Shown here piece after piece: positions 62,358-64,000 of a stretch of DNA of 64,000 nt. Within the stretch, counting starts at the first letter, position 1; each line of letters opens with the position of its first letter. The DNA is from Pseudorhodobacter antarcticus. Lineage in GTDB: Bacteria > Pseudomonadota > Alphaproteobacteria > Rhodobacterales > Rhodobacteraceae. A model generated the notes under the pieces. That model had not been told where the DNA came from. It saw nothing but the letters and a program-made list of their open reading frames with translations, and did no database searches. The position numbers and the translations under genes are program-made. The stretch spans positions 1 to 64,000 of the forward strand of contig NZ_FOCO01000009.1 in NCBI RefSeq assembly GCF_900110135.1. Direction: 5' to 3'.

Positions 62358-63530
62358 TTAGGACGCGAGCGAAGCGGCTGCGTGATCAAGACGGGCCAAT
62401 GCTTCGGTTATGTCGGCATCGGTGATATTGAGTGCGGGCAGCAGGCGGACCACGTTATCGGCGGCGGGCACTGTCAGCAGGTGTTGGCCGTAACTGGCTT
62501 TGACCACGTCCGTATTGAGCGCTTTGCACTTTAGGCCTAGCATTAGGCCTGCGCCGCGCACTCCTTCAAACACTTCCGGATGGCTGGCCGCCAGCCCTTC
62601 TAGCCCTTGGCGAAAAAGGCCCGCTTTGCGGTTCACCTCGGCCAGAAAGGCGGGGTCCGTGATCACTTCCATCACTTTTGCGCCAACGGCGCAGCCCAAA
62701 GGATTGCCACCATAAGTAGAGCCGTGGGTGCCCGGCACCATGCCTGCGGCAGCGTTTTCGGTGGCCAGCAGCGCGCCGATGGGAAAGCCGCCGCCGATGC
62801 CCTTGGCGACCATCATGATGTCGGGAGTGATGCCGGACCATTCATGCGCGAACAGTTTGCCCGTGCGGCCCACGCCGCATTGCACCTCGTCCAAAATCAT
62901 CAGGACGCCGGTTTGATCGCACAGATCGCGGAGCCCTTTCAGGCAAGCATCGGGCAGCACGCGGATGCCGCCTTCGCCTTGGATTGGTTCGAGCATGACG
63001 GCGGCGACATTGTCTGTCATGGCCGCGCGCAGGGCGTCATGGTCGCCAAAATCAAGAGTTTTGAAGCCGGGCATCAAGGGGCCAAAGCCTTTGACCATTT
63101 TCTCGGAGCCTGCGGCAGCAATGGCCCCGGTGGAGCGGCCATGGAATGCACCAGTAAAGGTTAAAATTTCCACTCGGTCTGGTTGGCCTTTGTCGTACCA
63201 ATATTTACGGGCCATTTTGATGGCGAGTTCGGCGGCCTCTGTGCCGGAATTGGTGAAAAAGACCGTGTCGGCAAAGGTGTGTTCGACCAGCAAATCCGCC
63301 AGTTTTTGTTGCTGGGGGATTTGGTAGAGGTTGGAGACGTGCCACAATTGGCCGGCCTGTTCCGTCAGCGCCTCGACCAATGCGGGGTTGGCGTGGCCAA
63401 GCGCGTTTACTGCGATGCCTGCCCCCAAATCCAAGTATCGCGCGCCATCCATTGTGGTCAGCCATGAGCCTTCGCCTTTGGCAAACGCCAAGGGAGCACG
63501 GTTGTAGGTGGGCAAAATGGCGGGGATCAT
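62358..63530 (-). CDS. argD: Acetylornithine aminotransferase
   Basis: 390 residues, class III PLP aminotransferase. Converts N-acetylglutamate semialdehyde to N-acetylornithine (may also serve lysine synthesis). Seen: [79 protein letters not shown], and PLP lysine in [20 protein letters not shown] 63530 has AAAAGGAC 7 nt upstream; the extension to 63587 is spurious. Upstream of argF in the same direction. Confidence 0.97.
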   Translation of the reverse strand: MIPAILPTYNRAPLAFAKGEGSWLTTMDGARYLDLGAGIAVNALGHANPALVEALTEQAGQLWHVSNLYQIPQQQKLADLLVEHTFADTVFFTNSGTEAAELAIKMARKYWYDKGQPDRVEILTFTGAFHGRSTGAIAAAGSEKMVKGFGPLMPGFKTLDFGDHDALRAAMTDNVAAVMLEPIQGEGGIRVLPDACLKGLRDLCDQTGVLMILDEVQCGVGRTGKLFAHEWSGITPDIMMVAKGIGGGFPIGALLATENAAAGMVPGTHGSTYGGNPLGCAVGAKVMEVITDPAFLAEVNRKAGLFRQGLEGLAASHPEVFEGVRGAGLMLGLKCKALNTDVVKASYGQHLLTVPAADNVVRLLPALNITDADITEALARLDHAAASLAS

Positions 63531-63885
63531 GGTGTTGTCCTTTTGGTGGGGATGCTTAGCCGTGCCAAAGGCGGGCCGCCAAGTCAACGTCTATGTCATG
63601 GGGAAACGGGGCGGCGTGCCTGTCGGGCATGGTAGATCGGCCGAAAACGCGTTGATTAGCGTCGGCGTCGGGGCAGTTGGAAATGGAGTGCCTGCGTGAT
63701 CATGTTCATCTTGCTAAGGGGGGGGCGGGACCTTGTAACGTGTGATTTTGTGGGTTTTGCCCTTTGTTTTCGCGGTAAGGGTACTGCGGGCCTTGTATCC
63801 GCCGCGCTGGGATTGTATCTAGGCCCGTCACAGATAATTGGCGCAGGCGCGGCCACTTTGCCCGCCCCCAACACCGGAGATAGGC
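63531..63885. other. Divergent intergenic region between argD and gcrA
   Basis: 355 bp without a convincing gene. A 68-codon plus-strand frame at 63696-63902 runs into the gcrA start in another frame and has no ribosome site or family pattern. No clear CtrA or GANTC site was found. It should hold both promoters. Confidence 0.5.
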
Positions 63886-64000
63886 ATGTCCTGGACAGAT
63901 GAGCGTGTTGAAACGCTGACGAAAATGTGGGCGGATGGCCAAAGCGCCAGCCAGATTGCCAAGGAATTGGGCGGGGTTACGCGCAATGCGGTGATTGGCA
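63886..64000 (+). CDS. gcrA: Cell-cycle regulator GcrA, N-terminal part
   Basis: The first 38 residues, cut by the window edge. It reads MSWTDERVETLTKMWADGQS followed by ASQIAKELGGVTRNAVIG, the highly conserved GcrA DNA-binding start, a helix-turn-helix that recognises promoters with methylated GANTC sites and recruits sigma-70. GGAG lies 8 nt before ATG 63886. GcrA is restricted to alphaproteobacteria, which supports the taxonomic call. Confidence 0.95.
   Translation, partial: MSWTDERVETLTKMWADGQSASQIAKELGGVTRNAVIG

Noticed and set aside
63696-63902. 68-codon frame before gcrA
   Set aside because: No ribosome site, overlaps the gcrA start out of frame, no family likeness.

Overview
The window is a stretch of an alphaproteobacterial chromosome, most likely Rhodobacterales (Roseobacter group). 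This rests on high GC, the gcrA gene at the right edge, a TauR/Tpa/TRAP taurine set, SoeABC-type sulfite oxidation, and many small genes and translationally coupled operons typical of marine roseobacters. There is no rRNA, CRISPR array or intact prophage. One tRNA is present, tRNA-Ser(GCT).

Layout. Positions 1-4.2 kb are an accessory patch next to tRNA-Ser: a broken IS3-family element, a universal stress protein plus a BCCT osmolyte transporter, and an IS6-family transposase dead by three in-frame stops. Positions 4.3-15.8 kb are a polyamine/arginine-type region. On the minus strand, in transcription order, lie a nitrilase-type amidase, a PLP Orn/Lys/Arg decarboxylase, an ATP-grasp ligase and a C45 (penicillin acyltransferase-like) Ntn hydrolase. 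A second PLP decarboxylase is divergent from them, followed by a convergent pair resembling gamma-glutamylputrescine oxidase and synthetase (PuuB/PuuA-like). I do not recognise the four-gene minus-strand set as a characterised pathway; it is the best candidate here for an undescribed system. Then come msrB and hmgA.

Positions 17.9-31.5 kb form a taurine dissimilation block: TRAP transporter, taurine:pyruvate aminotransferase (tpa), a decayed RTX-like gene, the MocR regulator TauR, a TauE/SafE exporter, acetate kinase, and the three-subunit molybdopterin sulfite dehydrogenase SoeABC. Direct repeats matching the known TauR operator lie upstream of tpa. The central enzyme Xsc (sulfoacetaldehyde acetyltransferase) is not in the window.

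Positions 31.5-44.5 kb are mixed housekeeping: nadK, glyA, DUF817, an esterase, an Hpt/sigma-54 response-regulator pair, prpE, a LAS-type metallopeptidase, maeB and a cupin protein. Positions 44.6-49.2 kb are a compact nucleoside salvage operon, cdd-deoA-deoB-add-upp. Positions 49.2-64 kb hold a SPOR-domain protein, a 37-residue lysine-rich micropeptide, lepA, a beta-helix protein, meaB, a DUF3108 protein, hrpB, a NIDO/Hint protein with one internal stop, an isochorismatase-like hydrolase, argF, argD and the start of gcrA. Three copies of a repeat sit just downstream of stop codons (about 36.15, 44.5 and 62.3 kb).
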